Source: Enoplolaimus lenunculus
Lineage: Eukaryota > Nematoda > Enoplea > Enoplida > Thoracostomopsidae
NCBI GenBank assembly: GCA_030248215.1
Contig: JASANG010002126.1
Location: 1-64,000 of the forward strand
Length of the DNA stretch: 64,000 nt
Direction: 5' to 3'
This document shows positions 1-12,500 of this stretch, in pieces. Every line of letters begins with the position of its first letter. The first letter of the stretch is position 1. The translations under genes were made by a program, and so were the position numbers. Below the pieces are notes generated by a model. That model saw only the letters and a program-made list of their open reading frames with translations. It did no database searches and had not been told where the DNA came from.

Positions 1-534
1 CTACCTCTTCAATCGCTTTGATCGTCGACCATACGTCGTGTCGACATGTATGCCGCCGGTAAGCGCGCTATATAGTGTAATGCATCAATTGCACTGAATA
101 GTGCGCGTAATGATAACATATATACGTGTCGACACAAATTCGAAATCGACGATGAAAGCAGTTAGTGGAAACTGGACACGGCATAGTGATAGACGTTCGC
201 TTTACCGTCTTTGAAGTGAAATGACGGGATAGCAAAGTACAGAGGTAAATAGATAAGTGGTATTGTGGACCTCACGAAGAATGGGCGTTCTTGTAGACAA
301 GCGTAGAAATTGTTCATCGCGAAATTAAATTAGTTTATGTGAACTTTCCTGCAGCCAGGGTGCCACCAGAATTCCCATTTCTAATAAGAATCCTGATTCT
401 CCTAGTTCCACCCCGATTGCTTAAAACCATGGTGCAACCGGAATTTCTGCTTCCGTTTCCGGCATTTTTTCAGCTTCTGGTTCCGGTTTTCACCAGAATT
501 AAAAATTCCGGTGTTAAATTCTAATCGCTGGAAA
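1..534 (+). repeat. Left terminal inverted repeat of the fold-back element
   Basis: Pairs with 2682-3216 in inverted orientation. It begins CTACCTCTTCAATCGCTTTG, and the partner ends in the complement of this with one mismatch. The inner part (about 354-530) carries CAGGGTGCCACC and CCGGAATT blocks shared with the dispersed MITEs described below. Confidence 0.85.
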
Positions 535-2681
535 CCCATATTCTCAAATGCGTACAGCATCTATCGCCAATGAGCGAACAGTTTTCCAGCTGACTAAATC
601 ATAAATTGCAAATATTAAAATACGCATAGAAGTAGGACTCATCAAATGTAAAACAATGTGCTAAATTTCGAACATTACCATTTTTTGATGCGAAAGTTAC
701 AAGACCTATCATCACAAACCTGGTAGCAATAGATCAGATGCTAACACACATTTGATAATACGTGCCCATGCGTCTGAAACATTTTACTATCACAGAAGTT
801 TTAACGCCATGGCTCGTTCCCAGCTCGCACGTTGCTTAATTCCAATAGAACACAAAAACGCATTATGTATCAATATTTATAATGTATATTGAAATGATAA
901 AATGTTTGAATGAACCGCAAAAATAATACGTATATAATATTCTTAATGATTAAGTTTCTACACTGACCCAGTATCATTAATTAATAACTAAACAAAGAAT
1001 GCAGCAAGGCGGTTTATATCGAAACCGGAAATTACAGACATCATATTTTATTGTTATGTTGAAAAAATACTAACAGATATATATAATATATACATATATG
1101 TATATATATGTATGCATGTATGTATATATAGTTATTGAACTAAAGCGGCTAAACTTTGCGTAAGAACAGGTCATTTAGAAGAAAAGCGTCCGTATTGACG
1201 TTCCGCCGAAAGAAATATATAAGCATATTGGCCCACTTCTCTGAGAATACCAGAGCTTATTTTCCGCAAAGCCGGAACTGGGATTTAATTTGCGCACGAA
1301 ATCTGCGTCGCCAACTGAGCACTTGCGCAGGATACCCGACCACAATTTCTGCATAAAGACAGTCTATAAGACCTGTTCCGGCACTCAAAGACGCAGAAAC
1401 AGAGATTTTCATGGTGTCGCTTTAAATAGATTATATAGACACATTTCGTTATTTATTATCAAGTGGGAATTGCTAATTTTATCGTAGAGAATTTTTCACT
1501 TTTCGCCCAAAAATTTCGACGGGAAGCAAAATCCAAGGTCCCTGCCCGGTTAAGAAAAAGCCTTCGCCAATATAAATTACCGAATCAGTAGGTTATCGAA
1601 CCAGATGTGTTTTTGCCGAATCCGGATATTCGGTTGCACCTTGATAATAACTAGTAGCCTCTACGACTCGAAAACGTCGACATACATAACACTAGGCCGG
1701 TAAAATTACACTATTATACATAACGTTCAAAATTTGTTCATGATAAGTATACATTAATGCTCGATTATACTTTCTTTTCCACAAAATTATAAGCAAACCT
1801 CGATAAAACGGTTGCCGCTGTAAGTAAACCACGCTCGCTTGCGAACGAAATAAAACTTTGAATTCAAATCTGGCTAATTGTCGCAGACAAAAATCCAACA
1901 TTCACGAAATGACATTATCAAACCTTGCTTCAAGTTTGATACGTATGATAGCACACATTTGTTTGATTTTTATATTATGTTATTATCAATAAAGCAAATA
2001 TATATTCATTGTTATAACGTAAAAATTTTACCTTTCCATACATAACAGCATGTTCGCCAAAAAGCGTTATCTTTCCAGGTGCCGACACCCATAGTGTGTT
2101 ACCATCCGACGGTGCAGTCATAACGTACGCTTGTGGTTGCAAAATGCTCCGTTGCAGGATTTAAACATTGTATTTACATTATGCGCCCAAAATATGATGA
2201 ATATTGTGTTTGCAAACGAGGGTACGAAACTTTTCTACAGAATTACTACAGCAAGTTGCGCGTAATAAGTAACATTAATCATTGGCCATTGACGAAAGCC
2301 CATGTATACGTACATATATACGTAGCTGGTAAAATAAAAAAATCCAAAAATTGCCACCCGATATTAAAAAACATCATTCACTGAGTACCGTAATTATGTT
2401 AATTACGTATATCAGTTGACTATTTGCTTAAAATTATTTTACAGATAATTAAACCTCAAAAACCTGTAAATTAATACGATTAATAATTAAGGAACTGAAA
2501 GTTAATCAAGGTAGATTTCGATTAAATGTTAGAAAAAATACTGCCCTAGGGCAATACTTAGGATATCATTTATTTATATTGAAGGTAGTAGTATAAGCGT
2601 TTTGAGTGTTAGATCAGAGACCTCGGAAAACTTTTTTGCGTTTGGGCAAAAGATTCCATGCCGCATATGTAGAATATGAAT

Positions 2682-3216
2682 TTCCAGCGATTAGAATTTA
2701 ACACCGGAATTTTTAATTCTGGTGAAAACTTACCGGAACCAGAAGCTGAAAAAATGCCGGAACGGAAGCCGGAATTCCGGTTGCGCCATGGTTTTAAGGA
2801 ATCAGATTGGAACTATTTGAATCAGGATTCTTATCGAAATGGGAATTCTGGTGGCACCCTGGCTGCAGGAAAGTTCACATAAACTAATTTAATTTCGCAA
2901 TGAACAATTTCTACGCTTGTCTACAAGAACGCCCATTCTTCGTGAGGTCCACAATACCACTTATCTATTTACCTCTGTACTTTGCTATCCCGTCATTTCA
3001 CTTCAAAGACGGTAAAGCGAACGTCTATCACTATGTCATGTCCAGTTTCCACTAACTGCTTTCATCGTCGATTTCGAATTTGTGTCGACACGTATATATG
3101 TTATCGGCACGCACACTATTCAGTGCAATTGATGCATTACACTATATAGCGCGCTTACCGGCGGCATACATGTCGACACGACGTATGGTCGACGATCAAA
3201 GCCATTGAAGAGGTAG
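2682..3216 (-). repeat. Right terminal inverted repeat of the fold-back element
   Basis: Reverse-complement partner of 1-534. It begins TTTCCAGCGATTAG and ends GAAGAGGTAG. Divergence between the two arms is low, a few percent by eye, which suggests a fairly recent origin or conversion between the arms. Confidence 0.85.
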
Positions 3217-3433
3217 GTGTAGACGGCTCCGCTACACTCTACCCTTCGATCTAAAAACTAAAACTAAACCTATATATCCAGTCGCCATAATCATTATTGA
3301 TTCTAGCGTTCAGTCGTATTTTTTAATTTTTTTCAGTCGGTCGTCTGGTTTAGTGATAGAACGTTTGTAGTTCGATCGCAACACGTGTTTGGTTTTCCAG
3401 CTGCTTAGCTAATGTAAGATTGCGCGATCTTGC

Positions 3434-3506
3434 GCGCAATGCTGGATTCGAACCAGCGACCTTTGCCTAACTGGGCCAATGCTCTTACCAAGTGAGCTAT
3501 CGCGGC
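3434..3506 (-). tRNA. tRNA-like sequence (anticodon AGT), probably a pseudogene or SINE head
   Basis: Read on the minus strand, the 73 nt fit cloverleaf dimensions. The D arm is GCTC/GAGC, with A-box TAGCTCACTTGG. The anticodon loop is CCAGTTA, giving AGT (Thr). The T arm is GCTGG-TTCGAAT-CCAGC, with a perfect B-box GGTTCGAATCC. Against a working tRNA, the acceptor stem GCCGCGA pairs poorly with ATTGCGC, the anticodon stem has a mismatch, and base 33 is C rather than T. A tRNA-derived SINE or pseudogene is more likely than an active tRNA-Thr. Confidence 0.45.
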
Positions 3507-3635
3507 ACTGCTTTGACTACTTGTGCTAGGTATTATATGCGTTGTTTACCAGTGTAGTACGCTGTGTACTGTGTATCTGCTATGCAGTGTTTATTATGTG
3601 CTGACTTTTTTATGTTTGTGCTATTCAATCGGGTA

Positions 3636-3770
3636 TTCTTTTATCGTGCAATACCCGACAGCTAAAGGCAACCGAGTCCCGACTGATCTTAACTAGACCG
3701 ACGTTCGAGTTATTCGTGATTCGTGAAGGTTAGCTCAATTTCTCCGGTGACGGGTATTGCACGAAGAAAT
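3636..3770. repeat. Short inverted-repeat element ('CGTGCAATACCCG' ends)
   Basis: The motif ATCGTGCAATACCCGAC at about 3642-3661 returns inverted as GACGGGTATTGCACGA at about 3745-3760, enclosing about 80 bp. It looks like a small MITE or its remnant. No target-site duplication was established. Confidence 0.4.
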
Positions 3771-3902
3771 ATACAACAGTGAACAAGAAGTTCTCTAGCT
3801 CGCTATGTCCACTCGTGTCTCCTCTTCTCTGTATATTCCAATCGTTTTTACTTTACATAATTTTATGTCACTAGCTATCTCATTTCTAGTTATAAATAAC
3901 GA

Positions 3903-4003
3903 TTCGAAACAAAACATTGCCACGACACATGGTAATGCTGCAGAGACATGACTTCGAAACACGAAAGATTGCCACGACACATGATAATGTAGCAGAGACA
4001 TGA
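3903..4003. repeat. Two-copy tandem repeat, ~50-bp unit
   Basis: Two adjacent units each contain TTCGAAACA, then ATTGCCACGACACATG, then GCAGAGACATGAC, with a few substitutions between them. No coding potential is apparent. Confidence 0.7.
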
Positions 4004-4286
4004 CTTAAGTGTATGCTTCACTTAAATTGTCTTCGGACTTGAGTCAAATAATTATTTAACCTTAGAGACTTTTAAATGTTTGATAAATTGACAGCACCTA
4101 GAGGTGTGAAGTTTCCCAAATTAAGCCACTAGTACCACAGAATTAGCAGAGGCTTCAGCAACTATTGATGCTTGAAAAAATTAAAATACTTGTTGAAAAC
4201 CTTCGACCTAGAAAATATACAAAACTAACTAAATCTTTACTTAAGTTGGCATTGCGCTGCTGCAACTTAACCAACCAGGGTAGCGA

Positions 4287-4770
4287 GTATAGATGGGCAC
4301 CGGATATTCGAATATAGGGATGTGAAAAATATCCAGATAAGTATCCGAAAAGAAACGTATATCCGGATATCCGCCGGATATCCGAAATGCTATTGTGTAT
4401 TTTAAATAATTTTTTGGGATAATTGACGTAGTTTCACCATTAGTGTAGCTGGAGCTGATGAAAAGAAATGCTGTATGGAAATTGAAGCCTGAGCTAAAAT
4501 ATTGAATCACGTTCCTGCATAATTCCATGACTATTATATGTAGCTTGAGAAGGGCACCGAATATACGGATATGAAAAATATCCAGATATGCATCCGAAGT
4601 ATTAACATATGTATCCGGAAATCCGGATACCCGCCAGATATCCTAAATGCTATTGTGTAAAATTTTTTAGCAATAATTTGCATTGTTTCACCACTGAGCA
4701 GCTGGAGCTGGCGACTATGAATTCTGCATTCAAACCACAGTCATAATACTGAACTATAATTTGGACAATT
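4287..4770. repeat. Diverged tandem duplication of a GGATATCCG-rich element
   Basis: Two units start with GGGCACCG(G/A)ATAT (about 4292 and 4551). Both contain AAAAATATCCAGATA, a CCGGATA cluster, AAATGCTATTGTGTA and a later CAGCTGGAGCTG-like segment. The CCGGATATCCG core is shared with repeats near 26020, 30190 and 38270. Confidence 0.6.
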
Positions 4771-5021
4771 TCTGTGAGTATTTTTGGTGCATATTCTTTG
4801 TAAAATTAAGAGCTGTTTGACTGTGGTCTTTTTCCACTGATAGTTGCTGTCTGAAAAGTTTTATAATTCAGTATAAACATTGAATATATTTCTTTTTCCT
4901 TTCCCACATCTCGTTGGATACCGTCTCATGAGCTCGGTCCTGAGGTGGTCGTTGTGTAGGAAAAGTAGTTTAGTGTTTGAATGCTTTCTCATTTGAGTTT
5001 GAGATAATTATTGGTAATACT

Positions 5022-5170
5022 TAAGATGACGGTACACTTTTGATGACGTCCGGTGCTGTCCGTCACCGCACGGCACTGTACCGCGCATATCAATTCACAA
5101 ACAAAATTGTTTACTTGCGGTGCCGTACGGCGTCGGACGGTGCCGCACCTTAAGTATAGCGCCACCCTTA
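5022..5170. mobile_element. GC-rich MITE of the GGGTGGCGCTATACT family
   Basis: The left end TAAGATGACGGTACACTTTT and the right end (complement TAAGGGTGGCGCTATACTT) are imperfect inverted repeats around a CCGTC/GACGG-rich core. Related ends occur near 34815-34920, 42865, 45850 and 49100. Confidence 0.5.
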
Positions 5171-5323
5171 TCTATTATAAAATTAAAATTTTTCTCGCTT
5201 ACAAATTTTATGTGCTATAACGTTGTTAACTGCATTTTAGTTTATTTTCAAAAATTTTAAAGAAAAAATGGCAGATGCATCGAAATTTTAAGGATTGCGG
5301 ATGAATTTTAGAATAATTATTCC

Positions 5324-5692
5324 AAGGGTGCAACCGAAATTACAATTTACCGGAACCGGAATTTGAAAATTTTACCGGAACCGGAAAGTGAAAAATGCAT
5401 TTCACCAAAAATTTCATTTCAATCGTATTTTTGCTCTATTATTTGTGAAACAACCTTAGTCGAACATAGGTATTTATTTTATTTGCTGTATTTTAGATTT
5501 TCGTCGTCGACTGAAGTGAAATCCACCATCAATGCCTTATATTCGGAGTACAAGTGGCTTTCAAAAGATTCTTAAAAATTAGCAAAGTTACGAAAACGGC
5601 CAAATTATAACACCGGAATTTTTAAATCCGGTAAAAATTTACCGGAACCGGAAGGTGAAAAATGCTGGAACCGGAATTCCGGTTGCACCCTG
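5324..5692. mobile_element. hAT-like MITE, CAGGG superfamily
   Basis: The ends AAGGGTGCAACCGAAATT and AATTCCGGTTGCACCCTG are inverted repeats. The flanking 8-mers ATTATTCC (5316-5323) and CTTATTCC (5693-5700) match at 7 of 8 bases, as expected for a hAT target-site duplication. The interior resembles the copies at 36423 and 47337 (TTGGTGAAATAACC-like block, ATTTTAGATTTTC, CCACTGAAGTGAAAT-like block). No ORF for a transposase. Confidence 0.75.
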
Positions 5693-6240
5693 CTTATTCC
5701 ATTTCAAACAATTGTACCACATTTGTAACGACATCAAACTGATATCCGGAACACCCTGAAATCTAGCAGCTTCTAGATTGGTATGATTTATCCTACAGGC
5801 TGAAGTACAGATCTATTATTCGATTTTCACGGAGAAAACGACATCTTGACCTTAACATTAACAAAGCTAAAATATGGGAATGAAGACGCTCTTCGCATTT
5901 TGATATAAGCGCATGCTCATATTCTGTTGCTGTTTGGCTAAAGTAGATTGACTTCTCCGCAATTTCTCGAAATGAAATTACGAATTTCATCTAAAATCTT
6001 ATAAATTCCGGTTCAACCGCCATTTCTCCTTTACAATGTTCGCAAGCACTCCGGTATCTTTCACCTCCGGTTGCACCCTTGTAAAGACCTGCAATGGGTC
6101 AGATTTGTGAATAACAAGATCGCTCAAAATAAACTCAAAATACACAGTTTAATTTTGTGTGCCGAAATAAACACAGTACACAGTAACTTTCTTACATTAC
6201 AATTCGCTCAAATGTATGAATCATTTAAACTTCAACATAA

Positions 6241-6806
6241 TGCATCATCCACATTAAAGAATGTTGCTGTGTGAAAAGGGCTGATTCAATTCCGGAAAAT
6301 AGGGTAAATTAGAAATAAAATAGTTTGCGTGTATTGGAATTTAACATGATTTAGTTTCGTTAAATTTTACTTCACAGAGTAATTTGAAATACCTTTAATG
6401 TCCAATTCCAATACACGCACGTTCACAAACATGTTATTCCTAATATCCATAATGTCACAGTTATACGTGTACTGGAATAGGTAAATAATAGTAATCTTTA
6501 AAATTGTTGTCGTAACAAAATTTGCAGATCTTCATGTAACGTCTACGGGAATTGTATCTAATCTAGCACATGCAAGTGGAGTATTCGACACATGTGCATA
6601 TCTGACATTTATATATTTTATCATTTATCAAATTACTAAGTTCAACGATTACATAAATCCTAGTTTTATAGGTATTCCACGATTATGATGATTGACCTAA
6701 ATGTTTAGCTTGCGTGTACTGGAATTGAATCAAATTTCGAAATTTGCGTTTTGGAATGTGTACCATTTTTCTCCACACAGCAACATTCTTTAATGTGGAT
6801 GATGCA
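6241..6806. repeat. 33-bp perfect inverted repeat pair with a ~500-bp interior
   Basis: Bases 6241-6273 and 6774-6806 are exact reverse complements (TGCATCATCCACATTAAAG and onward). The interior also has several copies of GCGTGTA(T/C)TGGAATT in both orientations (about 6327, 6403, 6465, 6711). It is likely a composite of small DNA elements. Nothing in 5700-7150 looks protein-coding. Confidence 0.55.
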
Positions 6807-7150
6807 TAACGCAGATTGGTAAACTGCATACTTCTCCGAACGTCCCCGACAAATCCATTGATAGATTTCGAAATTCGAAGCAAATTGCCACCTTTCTACT
6901 GTAGATTGATTCGCATGGTTAACTCTGAAGGCAACCTGTCTAAAAAGGTAAATTAGCTTTCAGTCATTCCAGGCAAAAAAACGTATATACCAAAAGCTAC
7001 ATGTTGCAAAGTTCAAAACAATACTGCTAAATAAATCCGCTAAATGACGTGTAAAATACAAAGCCAGAGATACAAAGAATAACGTACAATTTAGCTTGCT
7101 ATGCCGGTCAAGGTAGTTGCTAAAAATCGCTAAATTTACTACTAATGCCT

Positions 7151-9487
7151 TCACTGAGAGTAATTTGAGACGCCACTCGGGTCAGATATGTTGGCGTCGC
7201 TGGCAAACGATCCAGTTTCACTTCTTTTTCTTGAATTCGCATCGTTATTTGATATTTGAACTGCTAGCGATGACCCATCAGTAGTTGCTTGCGGTATTGA
7301 ACAACTGGTCCGTTTTGTTCGAGACAAACTGTTGTTGTTGTTGTTGCCAGTGTTTGCCCTTGCAATAGAAACAGCGGTGGCAGCCGAATCACTGGTTGTA
7401 TTCAGGTCTGGTAATCCAATAGACCACGGCGAATCAAACAGTGAATAACTCACCGGTGTATGTTTGTCCGAGTCTTCGACAATTGCAGCTGTAGCCGGGC
7501 TCGAAATTCGATCAGAATCACCAGAAGGGAATTTACGTAAATGAAAAGCTGCGGCTGCTGTTTGACTCGGACTTCCGATAGGTTTATTCAATGATTTTGA
7601 ATTCACAGTTGACGGTTCACGTATCGCGTCAGTTGCTGCATCTTCCATCGGTTCATTCGACGTAGTTTTACTCGGCGTTCCCGTTTTCGCAATACTTCCC
7701 AATGCCCCGCCGTCCATTGGAAGACTACCGGCATACGTCACACCGGTACTATTTCCAGTGTTTGAAATCAAAGAACTACCACCAGCAGAAGGTGCAAATA
7801 TTTGATGATTACTTGTCACACATGATACAATTGGAGCGACAGATAAATTGGGTGTCATACTTTTTGCTGAAAAACGCATATTTTCGCCAGCTCGAATAAT
7901 AGGCGCTGCAATCATACTAGGACTGCCATCATGCGGCGCTATTCTTGCATTTATCGCCAAAGGAGAACTTGGAACCGCACCAACATTACCACCAGAGGAT
8001 ACGACGCCACTCATGATTGATTTCGGCAACGACAACGGCGAACCTGACGAAATTTCATCGTCTCTACTTGACAAACCAGCGGTTGCAAACCGATACTGTT
8101 GTACCACATCGTCAAGTTGTTGCTGTTTTCGTTGCAATTCTGCGTGCGTTTCAATGTTCAGTTGTGTTTTTTCTTGTTGGTGCTGTTTTTGTTGCTCATG
8201 ATGTTGTAACGAATGGTTCCTGAGAAGCTGTTGAGTATGAATGGCATACTGCGGCAACAGTGTTTGTATTTGGCCGTGTCTGCGGTCTTCCGAAACCCCT
8301 GATGGAACCGATACACCACATTGTTGTTCAATTGATTGTTGCATTTGCACTTGCTCATTGTGTGACTCTGCATACTGCGGTTGTTGTGTATGTTGTTGCT
8401 GTTGCAATTGTTCATTTATCGTTGCATTCATCGCTTGTACTTCCGGCTGTTCCGTCATTTTTCCGTGAGTTGTGTGTGAAGCCACTTGCATAACAGGTGG
8501 AACTGCGGGAGATGGTCGCAACAATCGTGATTGTCCAAGCGCTGACAACTGTTGTGCCACCGCATGATGCTGTTGCTGCTGTTGTTGCGCTAAAAATGAC
8601 GGAAATGCAGCTACTGGAGAAGCGAGAATATTCGAATGTAACGGATGCTGCTGTGATACGGCTTGTTGCGGACTGAGTCCTGGCTGGTGTTGTTGTAGTT
8701 GTTGTTGAGCTCCACTTATCCGCGGTTTCTGCTGTTGATGCTGCGTCTGATTATTTATAGTAGTACCAAAACCGATATTCGACGACACTGTTGCACCCGT
8801 TGCAGGGCACATAAAATCAGGAGGCGGCAAAAACGTTGGTGGATGAGGGCAAACCGCGGTTTGGCGCGATGGAAACGGATGTTGCTGTGGTTGTGACACG
8901 ACGCTTGTTGTCATCGAAAAATCGGCCCCGCTCGTTACTGTGTGATGATGATGATGTGCTAACAGGGTTCGTGGTAACACCGTTGTTGGTATTTTTTCGA
9001 CAGCGTTTCCATTTCCGCCGCTTAACGTATCATTAGAGCCAGAAATGCCGCCAGCGAATATTGTGTTCAATGGCTGAAACCCAGACAAGCTTGCGCTACT
9101 CGAAAATTGCGCAGTGCTGCCGAAATCAAGCGGTAACGGCGGAGGTAGTACTGGAGCAATAGACTGATTTATGTTGTTACTACGGTTAAATTCCGCGTTT
9201 ACAAACCCAGGAACATTTAGTGGATTGCTGGTATTAGGGGTGACTGGGTCTGTAGTCGCGACAGCGCTCGCTGAATTATGCCCAGTTATACTGGCAAAGA
9301 TACCTCCTCCACCAGCACCACCACGTACAGCTGGAACGACCAGAGGATGTGGTGGGGGCGGTGGGCAGGTTTGCATCTGTGGCGGTGGAAACATTGTCGC
9401 GTAGTCCGGAAAGGGATGTGTCCCCGCAGGCGGTGTTATTAACGGCGGTGCGAAAATTGCCGGAACGTTTGGTTGATCAACTATTAG

Positions 9488-9522
<35 letters not shown>

Positions 9523-12500
9523 GCTGCTGCTGCTGGTGGTGGTGTTGTTGTTCTCCTAATCTGACATCAAATCCTGTATAAGGCGGCATCCTCTGTTCGG
9601 CTGCGCTGTTGTGGATAACACCTTGCTCAGTTTGATTATTGTTTCCTCCTTGAGTGTCTAAGGTTAATCCTTGCTGTTGTCTCAAAGTCGCCGTTCCAGC
9701 TGAGTCGCTCATTGCAGGAAGAGGCATTGTTAGACACGTTTGACGTCTGTCGTACATCGATGGATTACCATTAAATATACTAGGTGGCACAGAAGGGGTC
9801 AACTGACTATCATTTGGACCAACTGGTTTACCTGAAAAACTGCTACTATCTTCTAGAGTTGGGCCAATTCCTTTTCCGTCACTGGGTTTGCTTGCAGACA
9901 AAATTGCGGTACTTGTAGACGCATTATTCTGTTGCAACGTACTGCAGTTATTGCTTGATATGTTGTTTCCTATATTACTTTGTTCCGTAGCAGAATAAGC
10001 ACTACATGAACTGCGGTTTCTTACAGCGGGATCATAACTATAATATCGTCCTGCGCTACTACCATTATTACCACTATTTCCAACCTTGGCATAATTTGTT
10101 CCATGTTTGCTAGCTCGATAATCAAACTGATGATATTGATGAAATGCGTGAGAATTTTGCTGACCTGGCATTGGTCCAATACCTCCGTAACCGGTTTGCC
10201 GATTTCTGTAATTATTGCTGTTCGCAGCATTTGAACGAAGCATTCTCTCTTCGGATTCACTATTGGTTGGAGAATCATCCAAAAATGACGGTCTTACAGC
10301 GCCTTCTTTTGCGGTCACATCCGCTGTCGGTGCCATTTCCGCTTTTCGATACTGTGCGCCGCCAAGTGCCATTTTTAGCTTTGCTGCTTGAAATCGCGGT
10401 GGTAATTCGTATCGCGGTGGCCGATTGCTGTTGTTATCTGCGGCGTTGTTCGCTGACAAATGATCCGGTGGACTAAAAGCAGATCCTCGTGTGCTATCAA
10501 CATCGTTTCGTAACAACTTATCGCGCATCACATTATTAGTATTAGTATTATTATTATTATTATTATTAGTAGTAGTAGTAGTAGTAGCAGTAGTAGTAGT
10601 AGTAGTAGTAGAAGTAGTAGTATCTCGAAACTCATCAACAGCAACATGATCCTGTAGATTGCTACCTTTTATATCACACAGCTCATTATGTTTATTCATT
10701 CCAGATGGTTGTTGGTTTAAGTCATCGAATTCGGTATACCCATCGTTTACATCGGTCTGTGATCCCAATAGCTGTTTGCCTTCTGATGTTGTTTTCAACA
10801 ACGCTGGCAGCTCAACTTCTGAACCAGGTGTCGCAATTTTGATCTTCCCCGGTGACACAGACGCGTTCACCGCTCCAGCTCCGGTTCTAAATTGCTGCTG
10901 TTGACCGTAGCCATCCAATCTGGTCCCGATCGCAGCCATCTGGAAAAGTCCGCCGCCGCCTTTTGATACTATACCCGATTGAGTATTAAAAGAACCTGTC
11001 AGACCGCTATACGCATTCCTCATTTCCGCTCCCGACCCAGAAACCCCAAAGGTGCCTGATTTGAATTCAAAAATCGATTTCAACGCTGCGTTATTTTTCG
11101 ATTTCCTTCGATTGCCACCGAAAACAGACAACGGCGATGTACGTCTACTGTTGCTTGCTGAGTTTGTGCCTGTACCAGCACTGTTTGCTCCACTGTTGCC
11201 TCCAGACGGACTTGTAACGCGGTGTCCACGCTGACTTTCCCTCAAAATTTTTTGACTTCCATTGCCGCAGTCTGCCAAATGCTGCGACGCAACTGACAAC
11301 ATTTGACCGCGACAGTAAAATAACAATTTAATCGCGCTATTTTGGTTTCCAGCCGAATTTGGTTCTATTGTCTTGCCGTCTGCTGCTATCGTTCCGATCG
11401 ATCCATTTTTGCCAGTTTGGCTATTAACATCATTACCTTTATCACCACTTAGGACAAAATTATTGTCTCTGTCTTCTGTATTCACAGAACCCTCATTTCT
11501 ATTGCTACCGACACCACTGGTCCCAACACCAACGTAATCACACTTAATAATCCCATGATCGCCGATCAAATCAGTAATTTGTTTTCCAGCATTGACTAGC
11601 CGCAACAAACGCGCTTTATGAACTGTTGCCGAACTGAAATTCGATTCAACGTCAACACTAAAGTCTAAACTGGCATGTGCTGCGCTCAACGGTTTGAATC
11701 CGTTTAAATTGGCGTCTTCCGACAACGCGAACGAGTCCTTGATACCTTTGGGGCGTCGCAACTCAGCTGGTTCTTGAATAACGTTCAACAACACTGCGAG
11801 AGCATTCAGCATTTCAAGAATCACTTTCGAGTATCTGAATTCTTGTTGTTGTTGCTCAGCAAGCGCCACGCAGGATTCTTGGTGTTGTGGTTGCTGTTCA
11901 TTTGACTCATTATTTCCACTTTGTTCGATTCGCCCGAAATCAGCTTTTGAATTATTATGGTCACCCGCAAAAACAGTTTCCATTTCAGTTTTCATTTTAG
12001 TTTCAATTTTAGATTCTATTTGCTCTATTGCTGTATTATCGAGCATATAGCCATTTGAGCTGGTATCAAAACTCTTATTCTCATGCGCGAATTCAATCAG
12101 TAGATGGTCAGTTGCAATATCTTGATTTTTAATTATTCCTTTCAATTTGCACTCTTCTACTTTGTTCTCAACCCCATCTTGTGACGTTTGAGTTGCTGTA
12201 TTGGCATCGAAATTTCGCTTACTTTCGAGCTCCGCTACAGAATCAAACTTTAACGCCCAAGGATGACATACAAACCACTGAAGACAGACACGTAAAACGA
12301 TGCATAATTCGGGCCACAGCTCTGGATTGACGACTGCCGCGTAGCGTAAAACGTCGGTAAACTGAAAATACAAAATAGTTAATTAAATCGAGAAAATAAT
12401 ACGCTTAGAGAAGAAGTATGAAACTCGGCACATTCTGTGTAGTAAACTACGTACCAAGCACACGTTGCGTTTTTGGCGACCATCCAATTCACGGATACAA

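Larger units (their letters stand above)
1..3216. mobile_element. Fold-back DNA element with ~535-bp terminal inverted repeats
   Basis: The first 534 bases return as a reverse complement at about 2682-3216, with only scattered mismatches and small gaps. Base 1 pairs with base 3216, so the element may extend past the window start. The interior (about 2.1 kb) has no recognisable transposase: its ORFs are short and resemble nothing known to me. The ends contain the 'GGTGCAACCGGAATT' sequence of the CAGGG MITE superfamily, and a member of the 'ATTCTCAAATGCG' MITE family starts right at the inner edge of the left repeat (about 535-770). It is best read as a non-autonomous long-TIR or fold-back DNA transposon. 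The superfamily cannot be assigned because the left flank, and so any target-site duplication, is not visible. Confidence 0.75.

Noticed and set aside
1-3216. LTR retrotransposon or virus-derived element
   Set aside because: The terminal repeats are inverted, not direct, and there is no recognisable polymerase, capsid, envelope or integrase sequence here or elsewhere in the window.
7702-11234. Many plus-strand ORFs rich in Cys, Val and Leu
   Set aside because: Antisense shadows of the large SMG7 exon, driven by the CAA/CAG repeats.
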